Assembly: GCA_018056405.1 (NCBI GenBank)
Contig: JAGPFT010000038.1
Location: 1-12,401 of the forward strand
Length of the DNA: 12,401 nucleotides
Direction: 5' to 3'
Source of the DNA: Anaerolineae bacterium
GTDB taxonomy: Bacteria; Chloroflexota; Anaerolineae; Aggregatilineales; Aggregatilineaceae
Shown: positions 1-6,928 of the stretch, one piece after another
Layout: each line of letters begins with the position of its first letter
Numbering within the stretch: position 1 is the first letter of the stretch
Position numbers and translations under genes: made by a program
Notes under the pieces: generated by a model
Seen by the model: the letters and a program-made list of their open reading frames with translations, nothing else
Told to the model about the DNA's origin: nothing
The model's database searches: none

Positions 1-1500
1 GCCAAAGAGCTGTCCCTGGCCGATGTCGAGCAGGGGACTCGTATTCGCCTCAAGTACCTGGAGGCGTTGGAACTGGGCGACTACGCCAGCATGACGCCTG
101 TCCAGGCGCAGGGCTTCCTGCGCAACTATGCGCGCTTCCTGGGGCTGGACCTGGAGCTGTTGCTGCGCGAGCTGGAGAGCGAGCAAGCCCCTCACCGGCG
201 GCGCAAGGGGCCGCGCCTGCCGGGTCGTCGAGCCGCCCCTCCCGACGAAGGCACCGCGATCGCGCCAGCGGTGCGCTCGCTCACCAGGACCATCACACCT
301 GCGCCCGCCGCGCCGCCCCGGTCGCGCCCCCGTCGCGCCCGGCGGAGCTTCCTCAGCAACGCGCTGATTATTGTAGTCGCCGGGGTCATCGTCGCCGGAG
401 GTATGCTGGGCATTACCCGTCTGATTGGCGGCCTGGTGGAGTCGCAAACCCAGTCCGCCCCGGCAGATACTGAGCCGCTGCCCACGCAGCCCACGCCGTC
501 GCCAGGCGCAACGTCCGCGTCAGAGAGCGCGCTTTCCCCCGGCGCTGAGGGAGAAGCTACGCCGGAGGGGGCTGCCCCGGCCCCCGCGCTCGAAGAGCCG
601 TTCGCCCCGCCCACGCTCACGGGCACGAGCGTCACGGTGCTCATCGAGATCGTCCAGCCAAGCTGGGTGAGCATCACCACGGATGGTGTTGTGCGTTACG
701 AGGGGCTGGCGCGCAAGGGTGAAATCCTCAACTTCACCGGGCAGCAGAGCGTTGGCGTGCGCGCCAACAACGCTGCCGGACTGCGCCTGACAGTCAACAA
801 CCAGCCGCAGGGAGCGTTGGGCGCGCGTGGTGAGCTATTCGATTACACGTTTATGCTGGCCGGCGTCGAGCCGCCCGCGCCAGAGGGCCTCTCCACTGGC
901 GATGCGGTCAGCGGTCTCTCGCCCACGCCCGATACCGTCGCCGCCCTGCTAACCGCGTCGCCCCCTGTGGCGACGCTCTTGTTTACGGCCACGCCAAGCC
1001 TGCCGCCCGTCCCTACGCCGACGCTGCCGCTCGACCCTGGCGACTTCAGCGTGCTGGAAGCGATCACGCTCACACCGCTGCCCGACGTGTCCCCGGAGCC
1101 GACGGTCACGCCGCTGCCGCCGACCCCCACGCCGACGGTCACGCCGCTGCCCAGTGCGACTCCCTCGCCCAGCGCCACCGTTACGCCGACGTGGACGCCC
1201 TCGCCAACCTGGACGCAGACGCCCTCGCCGACGGCAACGCGCACGCCAACTGCCACCGCCACGCGGACGGTGACGCCCAGCGCGACCGCCACACACACTC
1301 CGTCGCCGACCGCGACCGCGACGCCCACGCCCACGCGCACCTGGACGCCTTCTCCGACGTGGACTTCCTCGCCGACCAGGACGCTCACGCCGACACCCAC
1401 GCCGTCTCCCACCTGGTCGCTGACGCCCACTTTCACCGCGACGGCGACGCCCTTTCTGCCGCCGCGCTACACGCGCACACCTACCCCTGTGCGTAAGTGA
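1..1500 (+). CDS. RodZ-like HTH / DUF4115 membrane protein with long Thr/Pro tail, 5' end missing
   Basis: The frame is open from base 1, so the start lies upstream of the window; 499 residues are visible. Residues 1-55 form a RodZ-type helix-turn-helix (HTH_25 style), with the typical ending RGFLRNYARYLGLD seen here as QGFLRNYARFLGLD. A basic linker leads to one membrane span at about residues 121-145 (ALIIVVAGVIVAGGMLG). A DUF4115-like beta domain follows at about 211-284 (IEIVQPSWVSITTDG; the family usually reads xWVxVxxDG). The last 170 or so residues are TPSPT-type low-complexity sequence ending PTPVRK. RodZ links the MreB cytoskeleton to the membrane in rod-shaped bacteria. In this lineage such proteins may instead be HTH regulators or membrane organisers, so the function is inferred from architecture. 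The Thr/Pro tail would lie outside the membrane and could be glycosylated or span the wall. Domain assignment is firm; the role is less so. Confidence 0.85.
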   Translation, partial: AKELSLADVEQGTRIRLKYLEALELGDYASMTPVQAQGFLRNYARFLGLDLELLLRELESEQAPHRRRKGPRLPGRRAAPPDEGTAIAPAVRSLTRTITPAPAAPPRSRPRRARRSFLSNALIIVVAGVIVAGGMLGITRLIGGLVESQTQSAPADTEPLPTQPTPSPGATSASESALSPGAEGEATPEGAAPAPALEEPFAPPTLTGTSVTVLIEIVQPSWVSITTDGVVRYEGLARKGEILNFTGQQSVGVRANNAAGLRLTVNNQPQGALGARGELFDYTFMLAGVEPPAPEGLSTGDAVSGLSPTPDTVAALLTASPPVATLLFTATPSLPPVPTPTLPLDPGDFSVLEAITLTPLPDVSPEPTVTPLPPTPTPTVTPLPSATPSPSATVTPTWTPSPTWTQTPSPTATRTPTATATRTVTPSATATHTPSPTATATPTPTRTWTPSPTWTSSPTRTLTPTPTPSPTWSLTPTFTATATPFLPPRYTRTPTPVRK

Positions 1501-1663
1501 GACTTCAGCGATGGCCCACCCCGTGACTTTTTTCCCGTGCGGGCGCGGCCCTGGGTGGTGTACACTAGGGGCAAAGGTTGGAAGTCTTGGGTTGGGAGTC
1601 ATCAGGGCGTCCAATGCTCCGGGTGCGTGCAAAGGTCGTCAGTGACATGTGTGGCGCTGGCAG

Positions 1664-1761
1664 TAGCCTCACCCCCAGCCTTGCTACGCTCGGCTTGTCC
1701 CCTCTCCACGACGTGGAGAGGGGGCGGCGAGGCGCATCAGCGCCGAGCGGGGGTGAGGCTA
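1664..1761 (+). repeat. REP-like palindromic repeat, copy 1
   Basis: The 98-bp element is bounded by a 13-bp inverted repeat, TAGCCTCACCCCC at the left and its complement at the right. Inside are further nested pairs: GCTCGGC at 1688-1694 with GCCGAGC at 1742-1748, and a central 11-bp perfect hairpin, CCCCTCTCCAC (1699-1709) and GTGGAGAGGGG (1713-1723), with a 3-base loop. The reverse complement of 7722-7814 matches it along nearly its whole length, so it is an interspersed family. It encodes nothing. It may be a REP/BIME-type or MITE-like element, and could also end transcription or stabilise mRNA 3' ends. Confidence 0.85.
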
Positions 1762-1798
1762 AGGCGCACGGCCACACTGCCTGACAGGTCTTGCACGC

Positions 1799-1847
1799 AC
1801 TCAATGCTCCGACTCACAACTCATGGACTCATGACTCCCTGCTCATC
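1799..1847 (+). repeat. Degenerate heptamer array (nnCTCAn)
   Basis: The triplet CTC recurs at 1800, 1807, 1813, 1820, 1828, 1835 and 1842, that is, with steps of 7, 6, 7, 8, 7 and 7 bases; the best units read ACTCACA and ACTCATG. The array ends 21 bases before the ATG at 1869. It is less regular than the arrays at 6929 and 7916 but has the same period and position. Confidence 0.5.
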
Positions 1848-1868
1848 TCCACCAGCGAGGTGCGCGCT

Positions 1869-2552
1869 ATGATGCCTGTTCCGCCCGATCTGCAAAAACT
1901 GCCACCGCAGGCGCTCGACGTGCTGCACTTTCTGGCTGCGCGCGAGGACGGCACAGCCTCCGCCGATGCGATCATGAACGGCGCCGGGCTGAGCGCGATT
2001 GGCCTGGGCAAGGGCATTCGGCGGCTGGTCACGGTGCGCTATGTCACCATGACCGCGCCAAGCACCTACGCGCTGACGGCACTGGGCCGGGAGGCGGCCC
2101 AGGCGTTGCGAGCCGCTGAACCTGCGCCCGCGCCTGGTCATGCCCGGCGGCTGTCGGTCTTCGCGCCGTGCGAGCTGGCGGCCGGCGCGCCCGCCCTGCT
2201 GCGCGCCGGCTTCGACCCGCCCGACCGCGACCAGCTCCCGCCTGGCGAGGCGGTGCCGGTCATCCTGCGCCTGCGCGCGCCGGACTGCGACATTTCGCCC
2301 GCCGAGCAGCCCGTCATCGTCCCCCCGGACGCGCCGGGCGGCCCGGTGCGTTTCCGCGTGACGCCGCGCCAGGAAGGGATGCTGCGCCTGCGCCTGGAAG
2401 TCTTGCCGGCAGAGGACACTGAGACGCCGCGCCCGGCAGGAGGCATCTACTTCGACCTGGGCGTGGCCCCCTTTCCGACCCCGGCCTGCGCTGAATTCCA
2501 GGCGCTTGGGGCGACGGTTGTGCTGCCGCCGGGCAGGGGGGTGGGCCGGTGA
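1869..2552 (+). CDS. Unrecognised protein with N-terminal winged-helix-like region
   Basis: I do not recognise a named family. The 227-residue protein starts best at the ATG of 1869, because GAGGTG at 1857-1862 sits six bases before it; a second ATG follows at 1872. Residues 1-83 look like a winged helix: a helical start (LQKLPPQALDVLHFLAARE), a short turn, a helix with GKGIRRLVTVRYV, and a strand pair ending YALTALGREAAQAL. Residues 90-227 are rich in Pro and Val with alternating hydrophobic residues (AVPVILRLRAPDCD, GMLRLRLEVLPAE), suggesting a beta-sandwich. There is no signal peptide or membrane span. The stop overlaps the GTG start of the DUF402 gene by four bases (GTGA), so the two are probably made together. 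A regulator or ligand-sensing protein is plausible but not shown. Confidence 0.7.
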   Translation: MMPVPPDLQKLPPQALDVLHFLAAREDGTASADAIMNGAGLSAIGLGKGIRRLVTVRYVTMTAPSTYALTALGREAAQALRAAEPAPAPGHARRLSVFAPCELAAGAPALLRAGFDPPDRDQLPPGEAVPVILRLRAPDCDISPAEQPVIVPPDAPGGPVRFRVTPRQEGMLRLRLEVLPAEDTETPRPAGGIYFDLGVAPFPTPACAEFQALGATVVLPPGRGVGR

Positions 2553-3037
2553 CGGCTGCCGCGATCACGGTGATCAAGAACGACCACGCGGGCCACGAAG
2601 TGTGGCGCTACACGGGCCGCGTCCTGGCACGCGGCGCGACATGGGTGCAGTTGGAGGCGCGCTTCAACCGCCCGCACGACGTGCAGACACCCTACCACAC
2701 CTTCCGGCGCGGCGACCGCTTCGTGGAGTGGTTCTACGCCGACCGCTGGTACAACATCTTCGCCATGTACGACGTGGACGACGACCACTTCACCGGCTGG
2801 TACTGCAACATCACCCGCCCGGCTCGTCTGGAGAAAGATGCTGTCTACGCCGACGACCTGGCGCTCGATGTGTTCGTCGCGCCGGACGGGACGATCACCG
2901 TGCTGGACGAGGACGAATTCGCCGCGTTGCCGCTCGACGAGGCGACGCGCGCGACGGCGTGGCACGCGCTGGACGAGCTACAACGCCTGGTCGCTGCCCG
3001 CGCTGCCCCCTTCGACGCCATTCAGCCGCGCGAGTAG
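2549..3037 (+). CDS. DUF402 family protein (putative nucleoside diphosphatase-like fold)
   Basis: The 162-residue protein carries the DUF402 hallmark: a pattern of Arg/Gly-Asp, Trp-Phe/Tyr, then GWYCNITRPARLE at about residues 88-100, an Asp-rich strand (YADDLALDVFVAPDG) and LDEDEF. Characterised members of this fold are nucleoside tri- or diphosphatases and FomD, which hydrolyses a nucleotide conjugate in fosfomycin synthesis; acidic residues in the Asp-rich stretch bind metal. No fosfomycin gene is near, so the substrate here is unknown. The GTG start overlaps the TGA of the gene before it, which implies translational coupling. The length is usual for the family. It probably acts in the cytoplasm. 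Confidence 0.82.
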   Translation: MTAAAITVIKNDHAGHEVWRYTGRVLARGATWVQLEARFNRPHDVQTPYHTFRRGDRFVEWFYADRWYNIFAMYDVDDDHFTGWYCNITRPARLEKDAVYADDLALDVFVAPDGTITVLDEDEFAALPLDEATRATAWHALDELQRLVAARAAPFDAIQPRE

Positions 3038-3058
3038 TGCCCTGGCGTGCAACAAACA

Positions 3059-3077
3059 GGGGCGGAGCCAGCGCCCC
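3059..3077 (-). terminator. GC-rich hairpin between convergent genes
   Basis: GGGGCG (3059-3064) and CGCCCC (3072-3077) form a perfect stem around a 7-base loop. Read on the minus strand it is followed by TGTTTGTTG, a weak U-rich tract, so it would suit termination of the minus-strand gene ending at 3110. It also lies 22 bases after the DUF402 stop and could act in both directions. Confidence 0.45.
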
Positions 3078-3109
3078 GCCCCCGCGCAACGACCTGGTAT
3101 TCTCTCCCG

Positions 3110-3907
3110 CTAGTCCGAGGCTGTCTCCCCCCCGGTGACCACGACCGTAGGCAGCGGCCTGCTGTTCCACATGGCGTCGGGGTTCGGCCCCATCGCGCTC
3201 ACCGGCAGCCAGAAGAACCTGCCGGACAGCATCACCTGATAGAACTGGCCGGTGCCGTCCACCCCGAAGACCCACAGCGTCTTGCCGGCGGTGATGATGG
3301 TAGAGGTGGCTTCGCCCGCCGCAGGCCGCGCGTAAACCGGCGTGTCGGCGAGCACCAGGCCCACGACCGCGTGCTCTGGGATCGGCACCATGTCCGGGCC
3401 GGGCCTGAACGCCACCGGGCCGGAGGTGAAGCTGAAGGTGCAGGGCAGCCCCACATCGGCCAGGCCGAAGTTGCTCTGCACGACGATGTAGAACGAGTGG
3501 CCGCCGGGTATGTTGAAGCTGAACGGCTGCGACAGGCTGCTGCCTACGTCACCCAGGTAGCCCTCAGCCAGGTTGCCGGGGTTGAAACCATCCAGATAGG
3601 CCATGGCGTGGGCGCTGTACGCGCAGGTGCCCGTGTCGAAGTTGATGGTCACGCAACTCGCGTCAACAGCCCCATAGGGTCCGAAGACCAGGTAATAGTT
3701 GTCTCCGGCAAGTGTGCCAGGAAACGCCTTGCTGCCTGCCCCGCAACCACTGGGGACACCATCGCGGAACAGGCGGGCCGACATCACGCCCGCCCCTGGC
3801 CCCAGGGTACCGCTGCCGGAGATCGTGCTATCGGCCTGGGCCGAGGCGACCAGCGCGCCAAACAGCGCTACGACTACCACGAGCAAGAATAGACGACGAT
3901 GGCTCAT
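3110..3907 (-). CDS. Secreted protein with C-terminal SH3-like segment
   Basis: Starting at the ATG of 3907 gives 265 residues with a clear signal peptide: basic MSHRRL, a hydrophobic core of VVVV-ALFGALVA, and cleavage likely after AQA at residue 25. A GGGAGG ribosome site (3918-3923, minus strand) lies ten bases upstream and supports this start over more upstream codons. The mature part is rich in Gly, Ser and aromatic residues with four Cys, which could make two disulfide bonds outside the cell. Residues 174-265 resemble a bacterial SH3-like wall-binding or protein-binding segment (VYARPAAGE, then a WVFGVDGTGQFYQV strand and FFWLP). The middle, residues 26-173, is probably a beta domain that I do not recognise. 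Similar two-part secreted proteins are common in Chloroflexota. Function unknown. The gene converges on the DUF402 gene. Confidence 0.8.
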   Translation of the reverse strand: MSHRRLFLLVVVVALFGALVASAQADSTISGSGTLGPGAGVMSARLFRDGVPSGCGAGSKAFPGTLAGDNYYLVFGPYGAVDASCVTINFDTGTCAYSAHAMAYLDGFNPGNLAEGYLGDVGSSLSQPFSFNIPGGHSFYIVVQSNFGLADVGLPCTFSFTSGPVAFRPGPDMVPIPEHAVVGLVLADTPVYARPAAGEATSTIITAGKTLWVFGVDGTGQFYQVMLSGRFFWLPVSAMGPNPDAMWNSRPLPTVVVTGGETASD

Positions 3908-3960
3908 AATGGGTTTTCCTCCCTGAGAGGTCTGAAGTACCGCAAAAACCACGAACTCAT

Positions 3961-3994
3961 CATATAGCTGTTTATTGGGCAACACAATATTGTG
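3961..3994 (-). promoter_or_regulatory. Candidate promoter region and 12-bp palindrome before the secreted-protein gene
   Basis: On the minus strand a TATATG box (3961-3966) lies 54 bases upstream of the start at 3907, within a short AT-rich stretch. The perfect palindrome CACAATATTGTG at 3983-3994 covers the place where the -35 element should be; no good -35 consensus is visible. This arrangement suits a repressor or activator site, but neither element is proven. Confidence 0.35.
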
Positions 3995-4133
3995 AGAAGT
4001 GAATTCAGAGAAAATTCAAGCTCTGCTCGTCGTCTATGGAGGCGCGTCTAGGGTATCATGGTGGCCTGGCGATCAGACGGCCACCTTGCGGCAGACTCAG
4101 GGGCACTGGTCAAGCGTTCCCCGCGCACAACAA

Positions 4134-4162
4134 TTGACATCTCCGCGCGGCTCTGCTACCAT
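4134..4162 (+). promoter_or_regulatory. Sigma70-type promoter of the pheS T-box leader
   Basis: A perfect -35 TTGACA (4134-4139) is followed, after exactly 17 bases, by a -10 box TACCAT (4157-4162, four of six consensus bases). Transcription would begin near 4169, giving a leader of about 320 bases that contains the entire T-box and terminator before pheS. Confidence 0.75.
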
Positions 4163-4189
4163 GAGGTGCATCATGCGTCATAACTCACA

Positions 4190-4489
4190 GGCTGTGACGG
4201 AGAAAAGTACGCGCGCCAGCCGCTCCCAGGGAGTTCCGGCCCGTGACTGCAAGTCGGGATGAGCGCGCCCGTGCCGAAGTTCGCTCCTGAGCCGACGGGT
4301 GAACGGCTGCCCCATGCAGCCCGGTAGTCCGCTCCGCAAGCCCAGCGTTAACGGGGCAGCCTATCGCGCGCCGAAGCGCGTCGTAGAGCACAGAGTGAGT
4401 CGGTGCGCACCTGCGCCCCGGCTAAGCAGGGTGGTACCGCGGGCCTGGTCTCGTCCCTGATCCGGTGAGGATCGGCGACGGGATTTTTT
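4190..4489 (+). promoter_or_regulatory. T-box riboswitch, tRNA-Phe specific, upstream of pheS
   Basis: The T-box sequence AAGCAGGGTGGTACCGCGG at 4424-4442 is close to the family consensus. Its acceptor bulge reads TGGT (4432-4435); the variable last base T pairs with discriminator A73, the base found in tRNA-Phe. Stem I has GGAG (4199-4202) pairing with CTCC (4284-4287), AGTA (4206-4209) on the 5' side of the specifier loop, AGGGAG (4228-4233) as an AG-bulge candidate, and the codon TTC (4280-4282) followed by a purine just before the closing helix. TTC is a Phe codon, in line with pheS downstream. A 9-bp helix of GGCTGCCCC (4305-4313) and GGGGCAGCC (4353-4361), and a hairpin at 4365-4382, fill the central region. 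Uncharged tRNA-Phe should favour the antiterminator and raise pheS expression. The 5' limit is approximate. Confidence 0.92.
4449..4489 (+). terminator. Intrinsic terminator of the pheS T-box
   Basis: A stem of about 15 pairs (4449-4463 with 4469-4483, one mismatch and G-T wobbles) closes a GGTGA loop and is followed by six T at 4484-4489. It lies seven bases after the T-box sequence, the standard place for the competing terminator of this riboswitch class. Confidence 0.88.
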
Positions 4490-4554
4490 GTTTGTGGGCA
4501 CGCTTGTGAGACAATAGGCGGTCGTGTGCGCCACAGTCTGACGAGGGGACGTGT

Positions 4555-5589
4555 ATGCTAAAGCAACTGGACTCGATCTACCGCCGGGCGCTGGCCGAGC
4601 TAAATGGCCTGACCGACGGCGAGGCGCTGGCCGAGTGGCAGCGCCGCTACCTGGGCAAGAAGGGCGAGGTCACGCTGCTGCTGCGCGCGACGGGCACGCT
4701 GCCCAAAGAGCAGCGCGCCGAGTTCGGCCAGCGGGCCAACGCCCTGCGCGACGCGCTGACTGCCGCCTATGCCGGGCGCGCCGAAGCGATCCGCCAGGCG
4801 GCGCTGGCCCGCTCGCTGGAGGAGGGCGCGCTGGATGTGACGCTGCCGGGCCGCCGCGTCCCGGTTGGTGGGCTGCACCCTACCACGCAGACGCTACGCC
4901 AGATTTACGCGATCTGGGCGGAGATGGGCTTTCAGGTGTTCCGCAGCCGCGACGTGGAAGACGACGACACCAACTTCACGCTGCTCAACATCCCGCCGCA
5001 CCACCCCGCGCGCGATATGTGGGACACGTTCCACACGACGACGCCGGGCGTGATCCTGCGCACGCACACCAGCCCCGGTCAGATTCGGGCCATGCGCGCT
5101 TACGGCGAGAACGGCACGCAGCCCATCCGCGTCATCCTGCCGGGCATGTGCTACCGCTACGAACAGATTTCGGCGCGCAGCGAGATTCAGTTCAACCAGG
5201 TCGAGGGGCTGGCCATCGGGCGCAGCATCCGCCTGACCGACCTGAAGGGCACCCTCGCCGAGTTCGCCCGGCGCATGTTCGGGCCAGATAAGCGGGTGCG
5301 CTTTCGCGGTTCGTACTTCCCCTTCACCGAGCCGAGCCTGGAAGTGGACATCGAGTGCATCCTCTGCGGCGGGCAGGGGTGCCCGGTGTGCAAATACACC
5401 GGCTGGATCGAGATCGCCGGCTGCGGGATGGTGCACCCGGTCGTGCTGCAGAACGGGGGCTACGACCCGCGCGAGTGGAGCGGCTTCGCCTTCGGCATGG
5501 GGCCGGAGCGCATGACGATGAACGTGCACGGCATCCAGGACATCCGCTACTTCTGGCAGAACGATCTGCGCTTCCTGGAGCAGTTCTAG
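4555..5589 (+). CDS. pheS: Phenylalanine--tRNA ligase alpha subunit
   Basis: PheS joins Phe to tRNA-Phe as part of an alpha2-beta2 class II synthetase in the cytoplasm; it holds the active site. The 344-residue protein has the N-terminal coiled-coil arm (1-90), the HPTTQTLRQIY segment after residue 107 leading into motif 1, motif 2 around residues 199-218 (CYRYEQISARSEIQFNQVEG region) and motif 3 at 314-319 (GMGPER). Between motifs 2 and 3 lie C268, C271, C276 and C279 (CxxC-x4-CxxC), a likely zinc knuckle found in a subset of bacterial PheS. The ATG at 4555 is preceded by GAGGGG. The length is normal. The T-box just upstream regulates it. Unlike most bacteria, pheT does not follow directly; it begins 2.4 kb downstream. 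Confidence 0.97.
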   Translation: MLKQLDSIYRRALAELNGLTDGEALAEWQRRYLGKKGEVTLLLRATGTLPKEQRAEFGQRANALRDALTAAYAGRAEAIRQAALARSLEEGALDVTLPGRRVPVGGLHPTTQTLRQIYAIWAEMGFQVFRSRDVEDDDTNFTLLNIPPHHPARDMWDTFHTTTPGVILRTHTSPGQIRAMRAYGENGTQPIRVILPGMCYRYEQISARSEIQFNQVEGLAIGRSIRLTDLKGTLAEFARRMFGPDKRVRFRGSYFPFTEPSLEVDIECILCGGQGCPVCKYTGWIEIAGCGMVHPVVLQNGGYDPREWSGFAFGMGPERMTMNVHGIQDIRYFWQNDLRFLEQF

Positions 5590-5641
5590 CGGACGCTCTC
5601 TGGTGGCACAGGTCGTCTGGAATGTAGTGTGGAGCGCGACA

Positions 5642-5971
5642 ATGAGCGGAGTTCAAGACCATCTGCCAGTTAACCTGCCCCTGCAGGAGATTGCCGCGTT
5701 CTGCCGGCGCTGGAACATCAGCCAACTGGCCCTGTTTGGGTCGGTGCTGCGCGATGACTTCGGCCCCGACAGCGATATTGATGTGCTGGTGACGTTCGCG
5801 CCGGGTAGTGCGCGCACACTGGCGGCGATCAGCCAGATGCAGCAGGAAATCGAGGCGCTGTTTGGGCGTCCGGTAGACCTGGTGGATCGCCAGAGTATCG
5901 AGCGCAGCCCTAACTACCTGCGCCGCAGGGCGATTCTGGCGTCGGCGAGGACGGTCTACAGTGCTGCGTGA
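5642..5971 (+). CDS. MntA-like minimal nucleotidyltransferase (antitoxin of MntA/HepT type)
   Basis: The 109-residue protein has the exact GSX10DXD signature of the MNT family: G33-S34, then D45 and D47 (GSVLRDDFGPDSDID), with a third acidic residue at D79 (PVDLVD). In studied MntA/HepT pairs, MntA transfers AMP to a tyrosine of the HepT ribonuclease and silences it. The ATG at 5642 is chosen because GGAG at 5631-5634 lies seven bases before it; an in-frame GTG at 5603 has no such site. The catalytic residues are intact, so the enzyme may be active. The expected HepT gene is absent: only a few HepT-like codons follow before an unrelated gene begins. It lies 52 bases after pheS and could be transcribed with it. 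Confidence 0.87.
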   Translation: MSGVQDHLPVNLPLQEIAAFCRRWNISQLALFGSVLRDDFGPDSDIDVLVTFAPGSARTLAAISQMQQEIEALFGRPVDLVDRQSIERSPNYLRRRAILASARTVYSAA

Positions 5972-5990
5972 TCTCACGTATGTGCTGAAT
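5961..5990 (+). pseudogene. Possible 5' remnant of a HepT gene
   Basis: A GTG at 5961 overlaps the end of the nucleotidyltransferase gene by 11 bases, as HepT genes often do, and reads M-LRDLTYVLN, like the usual HepT beginning (xLRDxxYLLD). After about ten codons the similarity ends; there is no RX4-6H catalytic region in any frame before the strong ribosome site at 6044. The match is very short, so this is a suggestion. Confidence 0.3.
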
Positions 5991-6056
5991 CCAGGCCACT
6001 ACCAAGTTGCGAGTAGGATGCAGTACGGCTATGCATCATCTGTAGGAGGCCAGTTC

Positions 6057-6878
6057 ATGCTCTTGAACCTGAAGACCATCCACAAACCGGCCACCGAACC
6101 CGAGGCCCTGGCCCTGTTGGCCCAGCAAGGCCACTTCCCGCTCTACGGCGGGGCGGCGCTGCAACGCCATCCGCTCTCCGATGTCGAGGCGGTCGTGGAC
6201 CTGAGCCGCCTGGGGCTGGATCGCGCTGCCGGGCATGGCGATGCCCTGCGCCTGGGCAGCATGATGACCCTGGAGCGCGTCCGGGCGACATGCCTGGAGC
6301 GGGGCGAAGCACACCCGCTGCTGGGCGGCCTGGCGCGGGCGCTCGCAGAAGACCTGCCGGAGACGCTGCGCAACACCTTCACCCTCGGCGATCTGCTGCT
6401 GGAACGCGATCCGCAATCGGTCACGCTGACTCTGCTGCTGGCGCTCGACGCGCGAATCGCCGTCGCCGGGGCGGATGCGCCGCTGTCCGTCGCCGGGTGG
6501 CTGGCCTCCGGTGACGCGGCCTGGCGTGCCCTGCTGACGCATGTCAGCGTGCCGCGCGGCCCGGCGCGGGCGGCGGTCGCCTTTCAGAAGGTGGCGCGCA
6601 CGCCCGCCGACGCGCCCATCGTCGGTGCGGTGGCCGTCGCCTGGGCGGAGGGGGAAGCGCGGCATACGGGGTTGGCTCTGTGTGGAGTCGCGCCCTGGCC
6701 GCTGGCCCAGCCGGAGGCGGCGCGCCGCTTCGACCAGAGCGGTGATATGGAAACGGCGCTTGACGCGCTGGCCCTCGACCCGCCCGACGATCATTGGGGC
6801 AGCCGCGAATACCGGACGGAGATGGCCCGCGTCCTGACTCGCCGGGTGTTGGCAGGGGCAGCGGAAGCGCTGCGGTAG
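6057..6878 (+). CDS. Orphan, degenerate FAD-binding subunit-like protein (CoxM/XdhB family)
   Basis: The family supplies the FAD-binding medium subunit of xanthine dehydrogenase or CO dehydrogenase-type enzymes. The 273 residues follow the family plan: an N-terminal segment with EALALLAQQG, a glycine pair at G31-G32 (usual AGGTDL, here YGGAAL), VVDLSRLGLD at 46-55, LRLGSMMTL at 64-72, PLLGGLARAL at 87-96, then LRNTFTLGD at 104-112 where members normally read IRNxGTLGGN, and a C-terminal domain from about 155. Both FAD loops are therefore altered. The start at 6057 is firm: AGGAGG (6044-6049) sits seven bases before it. No molybdopterin or iron-sulfur subunit is nearby. It may bind FAD weakly or have a new role. 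Family membership is likely, activity doubtful. Confidence 0.75.
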   Translation: MLLNLKTIHKPATEPEALALLAQQGHFPLYGGAALQRHPLSDVEAVVDLSRLGLDRAAGHGDALRLGSMMTLERVRATCLERGEAHPLLGGLARALAEDLPETLRNTFTLGDLLLERDPQSVTLTLLLALDARIAVAGADAPLSVAGWLASGDAAWRALLTHVSVPRGPARAAVAFQKVARTPADAPIVGAVAVAWAEGEARHTGLALCGVAPWPLAQPEAARRFDQSGDMETALDALALDPPDDHWGSREYRTEMARVLTRRVLAGAAEALR

Positions 6879-6928
6879 CGCTCAGCAGTCAGCGAGACCG
6901 AGGGCAGTGATCATCCGAGATCGTTCTT

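Larger units (their letters stand above)
1501..1868. other. Non-coding gap with palindromic repeat and heptamer array
   Basis: No convincing gene is seen in these 368 bases; short open frames in it cross repeat sequence and lack ribosome binding sites. A TACACT box at 1561-1566 resembles a -10 element, but no good -35 lies 16-18 bases upstream. A run of six T at 1528-1533 follows the RodZ-like gene without a clear hairpin before it. The rest is the repeat at 1664-1761 and the periodic tract at 1799-1847, listed separately. Confidence 0.6.

Noticed and set aside
843..1436. Minus-strand open frame encoding a Val/Gly repeat protein
   Set aside because: It is the exact antisense of the Thr/Pro-rich tail; the VxVG pattern is a by-product of that low-complexity DNA, and there is no ribosome site.
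3047..3892. 281-codon plus-strand open frame
   Set aside because: It lies antisense to the secreted-protein gene, whose signal peptide and ribosome site are clear; its product is Arg/Gly/Ala-rich with no family resemblance.
3999..4262. Small plus-strand open frame upstream of pheS
   Set aside because: It crosses the pheS promoter and T-box stem I, has no good ribosome site, and the RNA structure explains the sequence better.
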